Origin: Proteus vulgaris | GTDB taxonomy: Bacteria; Pseudomonadota; Gammaproteobacteria; Enterobacterales; Enterobacteriaceae | Direction: 5' to 3' | DNA length: 64,000 nucleotides | NCBI RefSeq assembly: GCF_023100685.1 | Contig: NZ_CP090064.1 | Coordinates: forward strand, 310,001 to 374,000 | Shown: piece after piece, positions 8,782 through 19,165 of the stretch | Numbering within the stretch: the stretch's first letter is position 1 | Layout: each line of letters opens with the position of its first letter | Notes under the pieces: generated by a model | The model's database searches: none | Seen by the model: only the letters and a program-made list of their open reading frames with translations | What the model was told of the DNA's origin: nothing | Made by a program: the position numbers and the translations under genes

Positions 8782-9717
8782 TTAAAGAACTAAGTTTTTA
8801 TTCAGAACTAAGGCAAGTAATGCCTGACGTGCGTAGATACCATTTCCAGCTTGTTGGAAATAATAAGCGTAAGGTGTTTTATCTACATCTGTCGTGATTT
8901 CATCGATACGTGGCAGTGGGTGTAAGATCTTAAGGTTATCTTTCACATTCACTAAATCAGCGCTAGTTAAAACAAACTGTGCTTTCACATTTGCATATTC
9001 AGAAGGATCTAAACGTTCTTTTTGTACGCGTGTCATGTAGAGAATATCTAGCTCTGGCATCACTTCATCGACTGTTTCATGTTGGCTATATTCAACCCCA
9101 TTTTCTTCCAGCAAGTGAAGAATATGCTCTGGCATCGCGAGCACTTTAGGGGCGATAAAATAGAGATGATTACCTTTAAATTTCGCTAATGCTTGTGCCA
9201 GAGAATGTACTGTTCTGCCATATTTTAAGTCACCGACCATTGCGATATTGAGATTATCTAAGCGGCCTTGTGTTTCTTGAATGGTAAATAAATCCAGTAA
9301 AGTCTGTGTTGGATGTTGATTTGCACCATCACCTGCATTTAGAACAGGAATATCACCAGCAAACTCAGAGGCTAAACGTGCTGCACCTTCTTGAGGATGG
9401 CGAATAACAATGGCGTCAGCATAAGTGCGAAGAACCGAAATGGTATCCGCTAATGTTTCACCTTTTTTACCCAGTGAAGTGTTGCTTCCATCAGAAAAAC
9501 CGACAACTGATGCACCTAGGCGGTGGATAGCTGTCTCAAATGATAAGCGAGTACGTGTTGATGCTTCAAAAAAGCAGCTCGCAATCACTTTGTCTTTCAA
9601 CAATTCGTTATTAGGTTGCTGTTTTAATTTATCAGCAACGCGAAGAACAGCTTCCAAATCTTCCCTGTCCAGATCATTGATGGAGATAATATGCTTTTGG
9701 TAGAGCGGATTAGTCAT
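8782..9717 (-). CDS. pyrB: Aspartate carbamoyltransferase catalytic chain PyrB
   Basis: 311 aa, the standard length. It carries the carbamoyl-phosphate loop '[11 protein letters not shown]', the '[12 protein letters not shown]' motif and '[10 protein letters not shown]'. It condenses carbamoyl phosphate with aspartate in the first committed step of pyrimidine synthesis. The ATG (9717-9715) overlaps the leader peptide stop by one base (TAATG), so pyrB translation may be coupled to the leader when the attenuator is read through. Confidence 0.98.
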   Translation of the reverse strand: MTNPLYQKHIISINDLDREDLEAVLRVADKLKQQPNNELLKDKVIASCFFEASTRTRLSFETAIHRLGASVVGFSDGSNTSLGKKGETLADTISVLRTYADAIVIRHPQEGAARLASEFAGDIPVLNAGDGANQHPTQTLLDLFTIQETQGRLDNLNIAMVGDLKYGRTVHSLAQALAKFKGNHLYFIAPKVLAMPEHILHLLEENGVEYSQHETVDEVMPELDILYMTRVQKERLDPSEYANVKAQFVLTSADLVNVKDNLKILHPLPRIDEITTDVDKTPYAYYFQQAGNGIYARQALLALVLNKNLVL

Positions 9718-9887
9718 TAGAGTTCTCCTTTAGCGATGAATTGTGCGATGAATGGTTTTTTATAGGCCAAAAAAAACCCCTCCATAAGAGGGGTTTTAAA
9801 AAATTGGGCTATTGGAAAAAAGTGAATGCGCTTGCGACCGGTTAAGGTGCGATTTTTTTTAACACATTGGAATAGGCGCTGTTTCAT
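9717..9887 (-). CDS. pyrL: pyrBI operon leader peptide PyrL
   Basis: 56 codons from the ATG at 9887, with a perfect GGAGGA ribosome site at 9896-9891. The peptide runs through the attenuator hairpin ('[10 protein letters not shown]' is encoded by the stem-loop and T-run), as PyrL does in E. coli ('PLNRGAFF'). Translation by a ribosome close behind RNA polymerase blocks the hairpin when UTP is low. It is longer than the 44-aa E. coli leader and its TAA overlaps the pyrB ATG. Confidence 0.85.
   Translation of the reverse strand: MKQRLFQCVKKNRTLTGRKRIHFFPIAQFFKTPLMEGFFLAYKKPFIAQFIAKGEL
9769..9797 (-). terminator. pyrBI attenuator
   Basis: On the minus strand CCCCTC, a five-base loop and GAGGGG (9793-9777) are followed by eight T. 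The hairpin sits inside pyrL, about 50 bp before pyrB, the position of the UTP-responsive attenuator. Confidence 0.88.
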
Positions 9888-9899
9888 CTTTCCTCCTGA

Positions 9900-9950
9900 C
9901 AAATTGTGGCGCATTATACGCATCTTAGATTTACACGCAAGCGTTTGCTT
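9900..9950 (-). promoter_or_regulatory. pyrLBI promoter with a PurR-like operator over the -35 box
   Basis: Reading the minus strand: -35 TTGCGT (9940-9935), 16-bp spacer, -10 TATAAT (9918-9913), then the start-site sequence AATTTG (around 9905), the same start context used for UTP-sensitive initiation at E. coli pyrBI. On the + strand ACGCAAGCGTTTGCTT (9935-9950) resembles the PurR box ACGCAAACGTTTNCNT and exactly covers the -35. Confidence 0.75.
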
Positions 9951-10011
9951 TTGTTTTTTTCTAAAAATTTTTTTTTGATTTAAAAATCAATAAGCTTGAG
10001 ATAAAACGAAG

Positions 10012-10050
10012 AAAACACCTATTTTTTCTCGATTAAAAAATAGGTGTTTT
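10012..10050 (-). terminator. Terminator of argI
   Basis: A 16-bp stem: AAAACACCTATTTTTT (10012-10027) pairs with AAAAAATAGGTGTTTT (10035-10050) around a 7-nt loop. It lies 15 bp past the argI stop on the minus strand. Confidence 0.7.
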
Positions 10051-10065
10051 GCATGATTATGTATT

Positions 10066-11070
10066 TCAGAACGGATTGGCAAGGGTTGCGACCATCACGG
10101 CTTTTATGGTGTGAAGACGGTTCTCTGCTTCATCAAATACAATACTGTGTTTTGATTCGAACACCTCATCAGTGACTTCAAAACCACCATATAGATTAAA
10201 CTCTTTAGCTAATGCTTTACCCATTGTGGTTTCTTCATCATGAAAAGCGGGTAAACAGTGAAGGAATTTGACGTCTGGGTTTCCTGTTAATTTCACAACG
10301 TTCATATTGACCTGATAAGGCTTCAGTAACGCAATACGCTCTTTCCAAACTTCTTTTGGTTCGCCCATAGAAACCCATACATCAGTGTAAAGAAAATCTG
10401 CATTTTTAACACCTTCAGCCACATTTTCAGTGAGTGTGATTTTTCCGCCATTTTTGTTGGCAATATCTTGGCATTGAGCCACTAAACCTGCTTCAGGCCA
10501 ACATGCTTTAGGCGCAACTAAACGTAAATCCATACCTGTTAACGCAGCCGCTTCCAGCATAGTATTTCCCATGTTATTACGAGCGTCACCAAGGTAAGCA
10601 AATACGGTTTCCGATAACGGCTTGGTTTGATGTTCTGTGATGGTCAGTAAGTCTGCTAACAGTTGAGTTGGGTGAAATTCATTGGTTAAACCATTCCAAA
10701 CAGGTACACCTGAATATTGAGCAAGTGCATCTACCGTCTTTTGCCCGTAACCCCGGTACTGAATTCCATCATACATACGGCCTAATACTCTCGCGGTATC
10801 TTTTATCGATTCTTTATGTCCAATTTGGCTTCCGCCCCCTAGATAAGTCACTCTTGCACCTTGATCAAATGCAGCAACTTCAAAGGCACAACGAGTACGT
10901 GTTGAGTCTTTTTCAAAAATCAGTGCGATGTTTTTTCCAGTAAGATACTGAGTTTCTTGACCTGATTTTTTGGCTTTTTTTAATTGTGCTGACAATGTAA
11001 GTAGTTGTTGAATTTCAGCAGGTGAAAAATCCAGTAAACGTAAGAATGATTTCTGATAAAAAGGGTTCAT
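10066..11070 (-). CDS. argI: Ornithine carbamoyltransferase
   Basis: 334 aa from the ATG at 11070, the same length as E. coli ArgI/ArgF. An upstream extension to 11103 runs through the operator and is rejected. Motifs are '[15 protein letters not shown]' (carbamoyl-phosphate binding), '[12 protein letters not shown]' and '[10 protein letters not shown]' (ornithine-binding cysteine loop). It makes citrulline from ornithine and carbamoyl phosphate in arginine synthesis. Neighbours pyrBI and rraB match the E. coli argI locus, hence argI rather than argF. Confidence 0.96.
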   Translation of the reverse strand: MNPFYQKSFLRLLDFSPAEIQQLLTLSAQLKKAKKSGQETQYLTGKNIALIFEKDSTRTRCAFEVAAFDQGARVTYLGGGSQIGHKESIKDTARVLGRMYDGIQYRGYGQKTVDALAQYSGVPVWNGLTNEFHPTQLLADLLTITEHQTKPLSETVFAYLGDARNNMGNTMLEAAALTGMDLRLVAPKACWPEAGLVAQCQDIANKNGGKITLTENVAEGVKNADFLYTDVWVSMGEPKEVWKERIALLKPYQVNMNVVKLTGNPDVKFLHCLPAFHDEETTMGKALAKEFNLYGGFEVTDEVFESKHSIVFDEAENRLHTIKAVMVATLANPF

Positions 11071-11086
11071 AGAGTGATATCCTGTC

Positions 11087-11125
11087 ATTGAATTTATATT
11101 CAATTTATATCAATAAATATTCATC
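11087..11125. promoter_or_regulatory. Two ARG boxes (ArgR operator) of argI
   Basis: Box 1 at 11087-11104 has the perfect core TGAATTTATATTCA (11089-11102). Box 2 at 11108-11125 has the core TCAATAAATATTCA (11110-11123). The boxes are separated by 3 bp, the classic arrangement bound by the ArgR hexamer with arginine. Confidence 0.92.
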
Positions 11126-11254
11126 ATCAACCCCTAAAGGAAAACTTTTAATTTAGACAGTCTGCGATAAGCGCATCATATTAGGTATGGAGTGTTGATT
11201 CGCCCTGTGGGAGAATGAACAAGATACCTTTTCAGACTATTGCGGAGCATGATT

Positions 11255-11689
11255 ATGGCGGACAGCAAAGAGTTAGCAGAACAACGTGAAGAAACACGTC
11301 TTATTATTGAAGAATTACTGGAAGATGGCAGTGATCCTGATGCACTGTATGCCATTGAGCACCATATTTCTTGTGAAAACTTCGAAACACTAGAAAAAGC
11401 AGCCGTTGAAGTATTTAAATTAGGTTATGAAGTGACTGAACCTGAAGAAATCGAAGTCGAATCAGGTGAAATTTTAGTTTGTTTTGATGCTGTGAGTGAA
11501 AGTGGTTTAAATGCTGAGCTTATTGATGCTCAAGTTGAACAGTTAATGAATTTAGCTGAAAAAATGGGTGTTTATTACGATGGTTGGGGAACTTACTTTG
11601 AAGATCCTGACGCTGAGTATGATGATGAAGACGGTGAAGACGAAGACGACGAAGATGAAGAGTCTGATAAGTCATCACGCTTACATTAA
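11255..11689 (+). CDS. rraB: Regulator of RNase E activity RraB
   Basis: 144 aa from the ATG at 11255, with GGAG at 11244-11247. It begins '[19 protein letters not shown]' and contains '[11 protein letters not shown]' and '[11 protein letters not shown]', all characteristic of RraB (YjgD). The C-terminus is a long acidic tail of D and E residues, as in the family. RraB binds the degradosome scaffold region of RNase E and inhibits cleavage of a subset of transcripts. It is divergent from argI as in E. coli. Confidence 0.96.
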   Translation: MADSKELAEQREETRLIIEELLEDGSDPDALYAIEHHISCENFETLEKAAVEVFKLGYEVTEPEEIEVESGEILVCFDAVSESGLNAELIDAQVEQLMNLAEKMGVYYDGWGTYFEDPDAEYDDEDGEDEDDEDEESDKSSRLH

Positions 11690-11741
11690 TTTTTGCTAAA
11701 TGTTGTCCCTTTGTGCCTGATTTATCAGTGCAAAATAATAG

Positions 11742-11775
11742 CACCAGCCACAAAATTATTGCTTTGTGACTGGTG
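11742..11775. terminator. Stem-loop between rraB and the pirin gene
   Basis: CACCAG-C-CACAAA pairs with TTTGTG-A-CTGGTG around an 8-nt loop. The T-run is weak, but the hairpin sits between two convergent genes, as a shared terminator would. Confidence 0.5.
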
Positions 11776-11799
11776 TTATTGGTTTTAAGGGGAGAGCGA

Positions 11800-12669
11800 T
11801 TAATCCATCACACCAAATTTACCATTGTCATAATCATTAAAAGCTTGTTGTAACTCTTCTTGCGTGTTCATCACAAAAGGCCCTTGTCCTACAATCGGCT
11901 CATTAATTGGCTCACCGGTTAAAATTAAAACAATGGTGTCACCCATTGATTCTAATGTGAGCGTATCACCATGATTATCTAACATCACCATATCGTGCTG
12001 ACGTGCAATTTCACTGTCATTGATATGTACAGCACCTTTCACCACAAACAGCATTGCATTATGACCTTCAGGAATACTGTAATGTGAAACACCTGCGCGA
12101 TTTAAACGTAGATCCCACACATTCAGCGGCGAGTAGGTCATTGCCACACCTTGTGTGTTGGCATAATTACCGGCAATCACTCTGACATAACCTTGGTTAT
12201 CCGGTAATTCAACATGAGGGATATCCTCTGCTTTCAGCGCCTGATAACGAGGCTGTGTCATTTTGTACGCTGTTGGCAGATTCACCCAAAGTTGCACCAT
12301 TTCCAATACACCGCCTTCTTTGGTCATTTTTTCAGAGTGATACTCTTTATGCAAAATACCAGAAGCAGCGGTCATCCATTGCACATCACCTGCGGTAATC
12401 GTTCCTGCGTGACCTTTAGAGTCATGATGAGAAACTTCACCTTGATAGGCAATTGTTACGGTTTCAAATCCACGATGAGGATGCACTCCTACACCACGGG
12501 CATTAGTAACAGGTTTAAACAGTGTTGGCTCGGCATAATCCATCAGCAGAAACGGGCTATGTTTCTCACCATTTTCCTGATAGGAAAATAAGGTGCTGAC
12601 TGGAAAGCCATTACCTACCCAGTGTGAATTTGGCGCCGAATAAATATGATTAATCTGTCTGATAGTCAT
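11800..12669 (-). CDS. Pirin-family cupin protein
   Basis: 289 aa from the ATG at 12669 (GGAG upstream). The N-terminal cupin has the pirin motif 'VGVHPHRGFETVTIAYQGE', whose HPHRGFE histidines and glutamate bind the metal, and 'HHDSKGHAGTITAGDVQWM' supplies the rest of the site. A second cupin-like C-terminal domain ends 'PFVMNTQEELQQAFNDY'. Bacterial pirins such as YhhW oxidise quercetin-like substrates; others are regulators. The specific function is unknown. It is larger than YhhW (231 aa). Confidence 0.9.
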   Translation of the reverse strand: MTIRQINHIYSAPNSHWVGNGFPVSTLFSYQENGEKHSPFLLMDYAEPTLFKPVTNARGVGVHPHRGFETVTIAYQGEVSHHDSKGHAGTITAGDVQWMTAASGILHKEYHSEKMTKEGGVLEMVQLWVNLPTAYKMTQPRYQALKAEDIPHVELPDNQGYVRVIAGNYANTQGVAMTYSPLNVWDLRLNRAGVSHYSIPEGHNAMLFVVKGAVHINDSEIARQHDMVMLDNHGDTLTLESMGDTIVLILTGEPINEPIVGQGPFVMNTQEELQQAFNDYDNGKFGVMD

Positions 12670-12956
12670 GATTGTTCTCCGAGTTAAGGAAAGAAACCGC
12701 AATAACCAAGACACAGAAGGAGGTAATACAGATTATTGCGATTTCTTAATGAGGCTGATCATAAAGTGTTCGCGTGATGAACAAAATAGGGGGAATTTGT
12801 TGATGGTGTTCAAAAAAAATGAATGAATTTATAAAAAGTAAATAGAGATATTGACTGAGTAGATATATTGGTGGTGAGAACTTTCGCTCTTTTCGTATTT
12901 ATCATACTCTTGTTTTGAGACCAGACTGGATATGTCGAAAACAGGCAACATAGAAT

Positions 12957-13880
12957 TTAATTATTCATTCTTTTTATTAAATGGTTATTTAAGAAATTAA
13001 TTCGTAACTGAATATCGGTATAACCTAATTGATAGGCTCTTGTATATAATTCGATGGATTTTTCATAATTTTGAGGTACCCCAAGGCCTTCTTCATACAT
13101 TAGACCAAGGTTAATTAGCCCTCCGATTTCGTCTTGTTCAGTGGCATCTTGATAAAATTTAACTGCTTTATTGATATCACGTTTTACACCAAAACCATGT
13201 TGATATAGTAATCCCATTGAATTCATTGCGGCGGGATCACCTTTTTTGATCGCTTCTTGATAATATATTATCGCTTCATCATATTTTTCCAGATTGCCAT
13301 ACAGTATTCCCAATCGTGTAATGGCAAGATAATTATCAGCTTGAATAGCAGCTTTATACCAGTGTTCCGCTAATTCCATATTTTTTTCAACACCAAATCC
13401 ATCAAAATATAAATCGCCTAAACTCATCATAGCCTTACCTGAATTATTATCGGTAATTGCTTTTTCAAACATCTCTTTTGCTTTTTTATAATTATTATTA
13501 TATTTGTATAGTATGCCTAAATTATAATTAGCAGATGATGAGCCTAGTTCTATTGCTCTTTGATAAAGTAAAATAGCCTCTTGTTTTTTGCCCTGATCTT
13601 CCTTAAGCATTGCCAATTGATTAAATCCATCAGCATCATTTTTATCTGCTAAGAGTTGATAGATTTGTTCCGCTTTCTCTACATTTTTTTCAACTTCGGT
13701 ACCCGTTTCATAGAAACGTCCAAGTACTAATAATGCTTTATTATCTCCCTGCGTTGCTAATATCTCACATGCGGAGAAGTTCTTTTCTTCGGCAATACAT
13801 TTAATTTGAGGGGAGGAATAAGCCAATATAGGAATAGATAAAAATAATGTGACGATAATAATCTTGTAGTTTAATGTCAT
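12957..13880 (-). CDS. Secreted Sel1-repeat protein
   Basis: 307 aa: a signal peptide (residues 1-23, ending 'SIPILAYSS') and about seven Sel1-like repeats with the pattern LG-YE-G-GV--N--KA---Y--A, for example 'LGRFYETGTEVEKNVEKAEQ' and 'LGLMYEEGLGVPQNYEKSIE'. Sel1 arrays are alpha-helical solenoids that mediate protein-protein contacts. The export signal places it in the periplasm. The partner is unknown and it stands alone. Confidence 0.85.
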   Translation of the reverse strand: MTLNYKIIIVTLFLSIPILAYSSPQIKCIAEEKNFSACEILATQGDNKALLVLGRFYETGTEVEKNVEKAEQIYQLLADKNDADGFNQLAMLKEDQGKKQEAILLYQRAIELGSSSANYNLGILYKYNNNYKKAKEMFEKAITDNNSGKAMMSLGDLYFDGFGVEKNMELAEHWYKAAIQADNYLAITRLGILYGNLEKYDEAIIYYQEAIKKGDPAAMNSMGLLYQHGFGVKRDINKAVKFYQDATEQDEIGGLINLGLMYEEGLGVPQNYEKSIELYTRAYQLGYTDIQLRINFLNNHLIKRMNN

Positions 13881-14024
13881 ATAAAATTACCTAAAATAGA
13901 TTTTATTAATGGTTAATTTAATCTATCTTCCATTAAAATGGAAACACTAAGCTCTGATTTCTTATGTTGGTGAGGAGTGCAACTCATAAAAAACGAGTAA
14001 AAATATAAGGTATGATAAAACAAA

Positions 14025-14069
14025 AAACTACATTCTTTCTTAGCAACAATAAGTCAGAATGTAGTTTAT
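14025..14069 (-). terminator. Terminator downstream of the YhfL-like lipoprotein
   Basis: AAACTACATTCT and AGAATGTAGTTT form a 12-bp stem around a long loop. On the minus strand the 3' side reads into a T-run. Confidence 0.7.
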
Positions 14070-14091
14070 TAATGTGTTTATTTCTTAAATC

Positions 14092-14259
14092 TTATTTGCT
14101 TGTGTCGCCACAACCGCCAATGATTTTAGAAATAGAAACTGCTGGGTGCAGTAAGTAGTCGTAGTTACAGTCTTTTTCTTTATTGTATACGCTACCAGTA
14201 CAACCGGTCATTACGGTAATTACAGAAGCAATAAGTGCAATTTTAACAAAGTTTTTCAT
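14092..14259 (-). CDS. Small lipoprotein of the YhfL family
   Basis: 55 aa from the ATG at 14259 with AGGAA upstream. The signal 'KIALIASVITVMTGCTG' has a lipobox (MTGC). The mature part 'CNYDYLLHPAVSISKIIGGCG' matches E. coli YhfL, including the spaced cysteines, and the length is the same. Function is unknown. It is a monocistronic unit closed by a strong hairpin. Confidence 0.88.
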   Translation of the reverse strand: MKNFVKIALIASVITVMTGCTGSVYNKEKDCNYDYLLHPAVSISKIIGGCGDTSK

Positions 14260-14681
14260 GAAAAAATTCCTTTTAAATTTTAGAGTTATAAAAGCCAATG
14301 CATGACTTTATCTGCATAAAGATATTAAATTAGCTATAAATAGCAATATAAAAAAATCTCTTTTTTAAAATATAAAATAAGATAAATAATATTTTATTTA
14401 AGAGGGGTAATATAATTATCTAGAGTGGAATTAAAAACAATTTAAACTTGTGGTTTTTAATAAAATTTAAGATGAGAATTTCATTAATAATATTTTGATA
14501 ATAATTAATTAAGAAATTAATTGAGAAAATAAGCATATAAACATACTGTATTTATATCATTTTGATAAACTGGATTTGTGTTAATAGATGCTATTTATTG
14601 CTAATAAAAACCCGCATAAGAAATGCGGGTCAAGTAGAGCTTATTTTATTTATTGTATTACGTAGGGAACAGCAAGAACGC
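14260..14681. terminator. AT-rich intergenic region with a terminator at 14606-14630
   Basis: About 420 bp with no protein-like frame. The only clear element is ACCCGCAT (14610-14617) pairing with ATGCGGGT (14623-14630), with five A (14606-14610) that become the T-run for the minus-strand acetyltransferase gene. Confidence 0.65.
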
Positions 14682-15203
14682 TTAAAGTGGCTTCACCATA
14701 CGGATCTCACAATCACTATGCCCAGTGTTGCCTAATGCTTCATCAATAAATTCGAATCCTAGTTTTTCGTATAAACCGACAGCCGCTTTTAAGATATCTG
14801 TGGTTTCTAAATAGCAACGGCTAAAGCCTTGCTCTTTACCAAATTCAAGAGATTGCAGAACGATTTTTTTCGCAATACCTTTGCCACGCAGTTTGGATGA
14901 AAGGTACATTTTTTGTAGTTCACATGTATTGCCATCGCCACCAGCAAGTGGTGCGACACCACCACCGCCAACAACTTCTCCATCCATTTCAACAACCCAG
15001 TAAGCACTGCGTGGCTGATGATAAACTTCATAGAGGGTATCTAAAATTGGATCGGCAACCGCAAAGCCTTTATCGGCAGTTAAACCGTGCTCAGCTGAGA
15101 CTTCACGAATAACGCGAGCAATACCTGCGTTGTCTTTTTCTTCAATGGCTCGAATAACAATATTTGAGGTTATAGCTTGGGTTGCAGTCATAGTTGCACT
15201 CAT
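14682..15203 (-). CDS. GNAT-family N-acetyltransferase
   Basis: 173 aa from the ATG at 15203; a GTG at 15212 is an alternative, as neither has a strong ribosome site. GNAT signs are '[19 protein letters not shown]' (strands 3-4), '[20 protein letters not shown]' (acetyl-CoA binding R/Q-x-x-G-x-G/A) and '[12 protein letters not shown]'. It resembles the small amino-acid acetyltransferases of the YhhY/PaiA type, but the substrate is unknown. It has its own terminator. Confidence 0.85.
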   Translation of the reverse strand: MSATMTATQAITSNIVIRAIEEKDNAGIARVIREVSAEHGLTADKGFAVADPILDTLYEVYHQPRSAYWVVEMDGEVVGGGGVAPLAGGDGNTCELQKMYLSSKLRGKGIAKKIVLQSLEFGKEQGFSRCYLETTDILKAAVGLYEKLGFEFIDEALGNTGHSDCEIRMVKPL

Positions 15204-15735
15204 CGTTTTCACTTATTAGTAGAATATTTTTTGATTATTTATTGAGAGAGCACCGGAAAGGAACTTCTTCATTGAAAGTAGCACTGATGGCTACAAAAAC
15301 TATCTTAATTGATTAAGCGTGTTTGTAAACCGTTAACCCTTTCTCTTTGCTTAATTTCTCCCTTTATTTCTAGCGTTATATTTTAGTGAGTGATTAAATC
15401 TAAGTGAAAATAGAGGATGAAACGACGTATTGACGAGAATAGAACCGTGAATAATAAGAAATGAAGTGAAAAATGGTTTTATTTTTTGGCTGAAAGAGAC
15501 TAAGTAAAAACCCGCGATATACAAAACAACCCCTTGTGAGGGGGGATTTAGTAGAGGGTGATATGGAGTTAATGACAGCGGTTAATGTTTTTAACAAGTT
15601 CAATAAGAAAGGTAGAAATATCTTCCTTACCAAAGATTTAGAAATGCTTTTCCCTGATGAGTCTCCGAAAATATTCGACGCAGCCACTAAAACCACTAAC
15701 AAATTCTGGGGCTTTACTCTTAAAGCAATAACGCG
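15204..15735. other. Intergenic region with repeat-like debris
   Basis: About 530 bp without a credible gene. Open frames on both strands here have low-complexity composition. A GC-rich island CCCCT-TGTG-AGGGG around 15,530-15,545, in an otherwise AT-rich stretch, looks like a dispersed repeat or small element relic. Confidence 0.4.
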
Positions 15736-16083
15736 CTATTCCCAATCATTCTCGTGCTCTTCTGATAAGCGTGGTAAAAGTGAGAGAAAAACCTCAATTT
15801 TCCGTTCATTCGTCATATTCACAAAATCATCCATCGCAATTTCCACGCTTTGTATTGACTGATCACGGATCGTAAATTTGTACATCAAATGACCAGTCCA
15901 GCTTCTGTGAACGAAAACACAGCCATCTTCACTGTATGAGAGCCATTTGTCTTCCATACATGAAGGTCGCCAACCCCGCAAAATATTTTTTTCTTCGCAC
16001 TCTGAAAGGGCGTAATTCAAATGGTGAACCAGTGGTTCGTTTTCAAAAAACTTTATATTTTTGAGTTTACTTTTGTCTATCAC
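15736..16083 (-). CDS. Hypothetical protein with an aromatic 'HRSWTG' motif
   Basis: 115 aa. The composition is clearly protein-like, rich in Trp, Tyr and His: 'WRPSCMEDKWLSYSEDGCVF' followed by 'HRSWTGHLMYKF'. I have an impression of other small bacterial proteins with a 'FHRSWTG' core but can name no family. It lies next to an IS3 remnant and may be an acquired gene between the acetyltransferase and valS. Confidence 0.6.
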   Translation of the reverse strand: MIDKSKLKNIKFFENEPLVHHLNYALSECEEKNILRGWRPSCMEDKWLSYSEDGCVFVHRSWTGHLMYKFTIRDQSIQSVEIAMDDFVNMTNERKIEVFLSLLPRLSEEHENDWE

Positions 16084-16086
16084 TTA

Positions 16087-16215
16087 ATTTACCTAGCTAA
16101 AATGTGGCTGATTGGCTACAAAGAAAAATTAAAAGGCCTGACTCCGGTTGAATGTCGAAATCAGGCCTTACAAGCCGCCGAATTTAAAGTGTCCAACTTT
16201 ATGAGGTCACTTCAG
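16087..16215 (+). pseudogene. Remnant of an IS3-family transposase C-terminus
   Basis: In frame on the + strand, 'YKEKLKGLTPVECRNQALQA' matches the conserved last residues of IS3-type OrfB integrases (KLKGLTPVEYR-QAL). The normal stop after this block is lost and the frame reads on into flanking DNA. Nothing of the catalytic DDE core is present. It is a scar of an old insertion beside valS. Confidence 0.7.
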
Positions 16216-16263
16216 AACGCGGTTTTTTCATTATCAATCTCAGCGTCTTTAAAGCGATAGTGC

Positions 16264-19152
16264 TTATAAAGAGGCGATAGAGATTTTCTGTGCGATTAGC
16301 TTCTCTTTTGCACTTAAGCATGTCGCTAAGCGTTCACGCTCTTTAGCAACAACCGCTTCTGGCGCACGGCTAACAAAGCCATCGTTAGATAATTTGCTGT
16401 CTAAAGTTGTGATATCTTTTTCTACTTTTTCAAGCTCTTTATCTAAACGTGCAAGCTCTGCATCTTTATCGATAAAGCCTGCCATTGGGATCAGCAATTC
16501 TGCACCGCTAACCAATTTAGTCACTGATAATGGCGCTTCTTCACCTTCTGCTAATGGACGAATATCAGCTAAACGGCCCATGGCTTTTAAGAAGCCAATA
16601 TTGTCACTAACACGGCGCTTAGCATTGTCATCCGCACCACGTAAAATAACATCAAGTGGTTTACCCGGAGCAATATTCATTTCAGCACGGATATTACGAA
16701 CTGCAACAATAACTTCTTTGATCCACTCAAGATCGCTAAGCGCGTGTTCATCTACCAGTGAAGCATCGAACTCAGGGAAAGCTTGTAGCATGATGGTTTC
16801 ACCTTCAATGCCTTTAACTTCCTTCACTCGTTGCCAAATTGTCTCTGTGATAAATGGAATGATTGGATGAGCAAGACGCAGTAAGCCTTCTAGCACTTCA
16901 ATCAGAGTATGACGAGCTGCGCGTTTTTGTGCATCATTACCTTTGTGTACCGCAGGTTTTGATAGCTCAAGATACCAGTCACAGAATTGGTTCCAAGTGA
17001 ACTCATATAAAATACCCGCCGCGATATCGAAACGATAGTTGTCTAACGCTTCACGATAGGCTTTAACGGTATTGTTAAATTCAGCTAAGATCCAACGGTC
17101 AGCCAGTGAGAATGTCATCTCACCACCTTGGTAACCACAATCTTGATCTTCCGTATTCATCAGAACAAAGCGGCTTGCGTTCCACAGCTTGTTACAGAAG
17201 TTACGGTAGCCTGATAGACGTTTCATATCCCAGTTAATATCGCGACCTGTTGAAGCTAATGCCGCTAAGGTAAAGCGCAGAGCATCTGTACCGTGTGCTT
17301 CAATACCTTCTGGGAACTCTTTGCTAGTACGTTTAGCAATTTTTTCAGCCATTTGTGGCTGCATCATATTACCAGTACGTTTTTCTAACAGGTTCTCTAA
17401 TGAAATACCGTCAATCATATCCAGAGGATCAAGTACGTTACCTTTGGATTTTGACATTTTCTGGCCTTCTTCATCACGAATAAGACCTGTCATGTAAACC
17501 GTATTAAATGGAACTTGCGGTTTACCGTCTTCATCTTTGATAAAGTGCATGGTCATCATGATCATGCGAGCGATCCAGAAGAAAATGATATCGAATCCAC
17601 TGACTAATACATTCGTTGGATGGAATGTTTTCAGTGCTTCGGTATTTTCAGGCCAACCTAATGTTGAGAATGTCCACAGTGCAGATGAGAACCACGTATC
17701 CAGTACGTCATCATCTTGGCGTAATGCGATATCAGCGGCGATATTGTTTTCACGACGAACTTCTTCTTCGTCACGACCGACATAGACATTACCTTCATTG
17801 TCGTACCAAGCAGGGATACGGTGACCCCACCACAGTTGACGAGAAATACACCAATCTTGAATATCATTCATCCATGAGAAGTACATGTTTTCGTACTGTT
17901 TTGGTACAAATTGGATCTCGCCATTTTTAACAGCTTCAACTGCGGGTTTCGCTAAAGGTGCTGCGCGAACATACCATTGGTCTGTTAGTAAAGGCTCGAT
18001 AACCACGCCACCACGGTCGCCGTAAGGTACGGTTAAATCGTGAGGTTTGATCTCTTCTAATAAACCTAAACGTTCAAATTCAGCGACCATAGCTTTACGT
18101 GCTGCGAAACGTTCCATGCCTTGGTAGGCTTCTGGAATTTCAGTGCTGTAAACGTCAGATTCAACACCATTGGTGTCTAATACTTCTGCGCTAACACGGA
18201 TATTGCCATCAAAATCCATGATATTAATCATTGGTAATTGATGACGACGTCCAACTTCATAGTCATTAAAGTCATGAGCAGGGGTGATTTTTACGCAACC
18301 CGTCCCTTTTTCCATATCCGCGTGTTCGTCCGCTAAAATAGGAATACGGCGGTTGACGATTGGTAGAATAATTTCTTTACCAATTAAATCTTTATAACGA
18401 GGATCTTCTGGGTTAACCGCAACACCAGTATCACCTAACATGGTTTCTGGGCGAGTTGTTGCAACAATGAGGTAATCTTTACCTTCAGCTGTTTTTGCCC
18501 CATCCGCTAAAGGATAACGCAGGTGCCACATTGAACCTTTAACTTCACGGTTTTCAACTTCAAGATCAGAAATCGCTGTGTGTAATTTAGGGTCCCAGTT
18601 AACAAGGCGTTTACCACGGTAGATAAGATCTTCTTTATGTAAACGCACAAAAGCTTCTTTAACGGCTTTAGATAAACCCTCGTCCATGGTGAAACGTTCA
18701 CGTTCCCAATCAACAGAGTTACCTAAACGACGCATTTGGTTAGAAATGTTACCACCTGATTCAGCTTTCCATTCCCAAATTTTGTCGATAAACGCATCAC
18801 GACCATAGTCATGACGATTTTTACCTTCTTCAGCGGCAATTTTACGCTCAACGACCATTTGAGTCGCGATACCAGCATGGTCAGTCCCTGACTGCCATAA
18901 GGTGTTTTTACCTTGCATGCGCTGATAACGGATCATGGTATCCATAATGGTCTGCTGGAAAGCATGGCCCATATGTAGGCTACCTGTGACGTTTGGCGGA
19001 GGGATCACGATACAGAAGCTTTCTTTTGTTGTATCGCCATTGGCTTTAAAGTAGCCGTTTTTTTCCCAATGCTGATACAGAGGTTGTTCAATCTCTGCTG
19101 GATTATATGTTGTGTCGAGCGATGGCTCTTTCGGTGCGGATTTATTTTCCAT
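16264..19152 (-). CDS. valS: Valyl-tRNA synthetase
   Basis: 962 aa. Class I signatures are present: '[14 protein letters not shown]' (HIGH box) and '[12 protein letters not shown]' (KMSKS). The editing domain lies between them, with '[14 protein letters not shown]' in the catalytic core. The C-terminal coiled-coil arm is '[18 protein letters not shown]'. It charges tRNA-Val. It starts 13 nt after holC, so the two are co-transcribed as in E. coli. Confidence 0.98.
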   Translation of the reverse strand: MENKSAPKEPSLDTTYNPAEIEQPLYQHWEKNGYFKANGDTTKESFCIVIPPPNVTGSLHMGHAFQQTIMDTMIRYQRMQGKNTLWQSGTDHAGIATQMVVERKIAAEEGKNRHDYGRDAFIDKIWEWKAESGGNISNQMRRLGNSVDWERERFTMDEGLSKAVKEAFVRLHKEDLIYRGKRLVNWDPKLHTAISDLEVENREVKGSMWHLRYPLADGAKTAEGKDYLIVATTRPETMLGDTGVAVNPEDPRYKDLIGKEIILPIVNRRIPILADEHADMEKGTGCVKITPAHDFNDYEVGRRHQLPMINIMDFDGNIRVSAEVLDTNGVESDVYSTEIPEAYQGMERFAARKAMVAEFERLGLLEEIKPHDLTVPYGDRGGVVIEPLLTDQWYVRAAPLAKPAVEAVKNGEIQFVPKQYENMYFSWMNDIQDWCISRQLWWGHRIPAWYDNEGNVYVGRDEEEVRRENNIAADIALRQDDDVLDTWFSSALWTFSTLGWPENTEALKTFHPTNVLVSGFDIIFFWIARMIMMTMHFIKDEDGKPQVPFNTVYMTGLIRDEEGQKMSKSKGNVLDPLDMIDGISLENLLEKRTGNMMQPQMAEKIAKRTSKEFPEGIEAHGTDALRFTLAALASTGRDINWDMKRLSGYRNFCNKLWNASRFVLMNTEDQDCGYQGGEMTFSLADRWILAEFNNTVKAYREALDNYRFDIAAGILYEFTWNQFCDWYLELSKPAVHKGNDAQKRAARHTLIEVLEGLLRLAHPIIPFITETIWQRVKEVKGIEGETIMLQAFPEFDASLVDEHALSDLEWIKEVIVAVRNIRAEMNIAPGKPLDVILRGADDNAKRRVSDNIGFLKAMGRLADIRPLAEGEEAPLSVTKLVSGAELLIPMAGFIDKDAELARLDKELEKVEKDITTLDSKLSNDGFVSRAPEAVVAKERERLATCLSAKEKLIAQKISIASL

Positions 19153-19165
19153 ATTCTTTACGTAT

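Noticed and set aside
15400..15702. Open frame on the minus strand as a gene
   Set aside because: Low-complexity composition, no ribosome site, and it crosses a repeat-like GC-rich patch; the convincing gene here starts at 16083.
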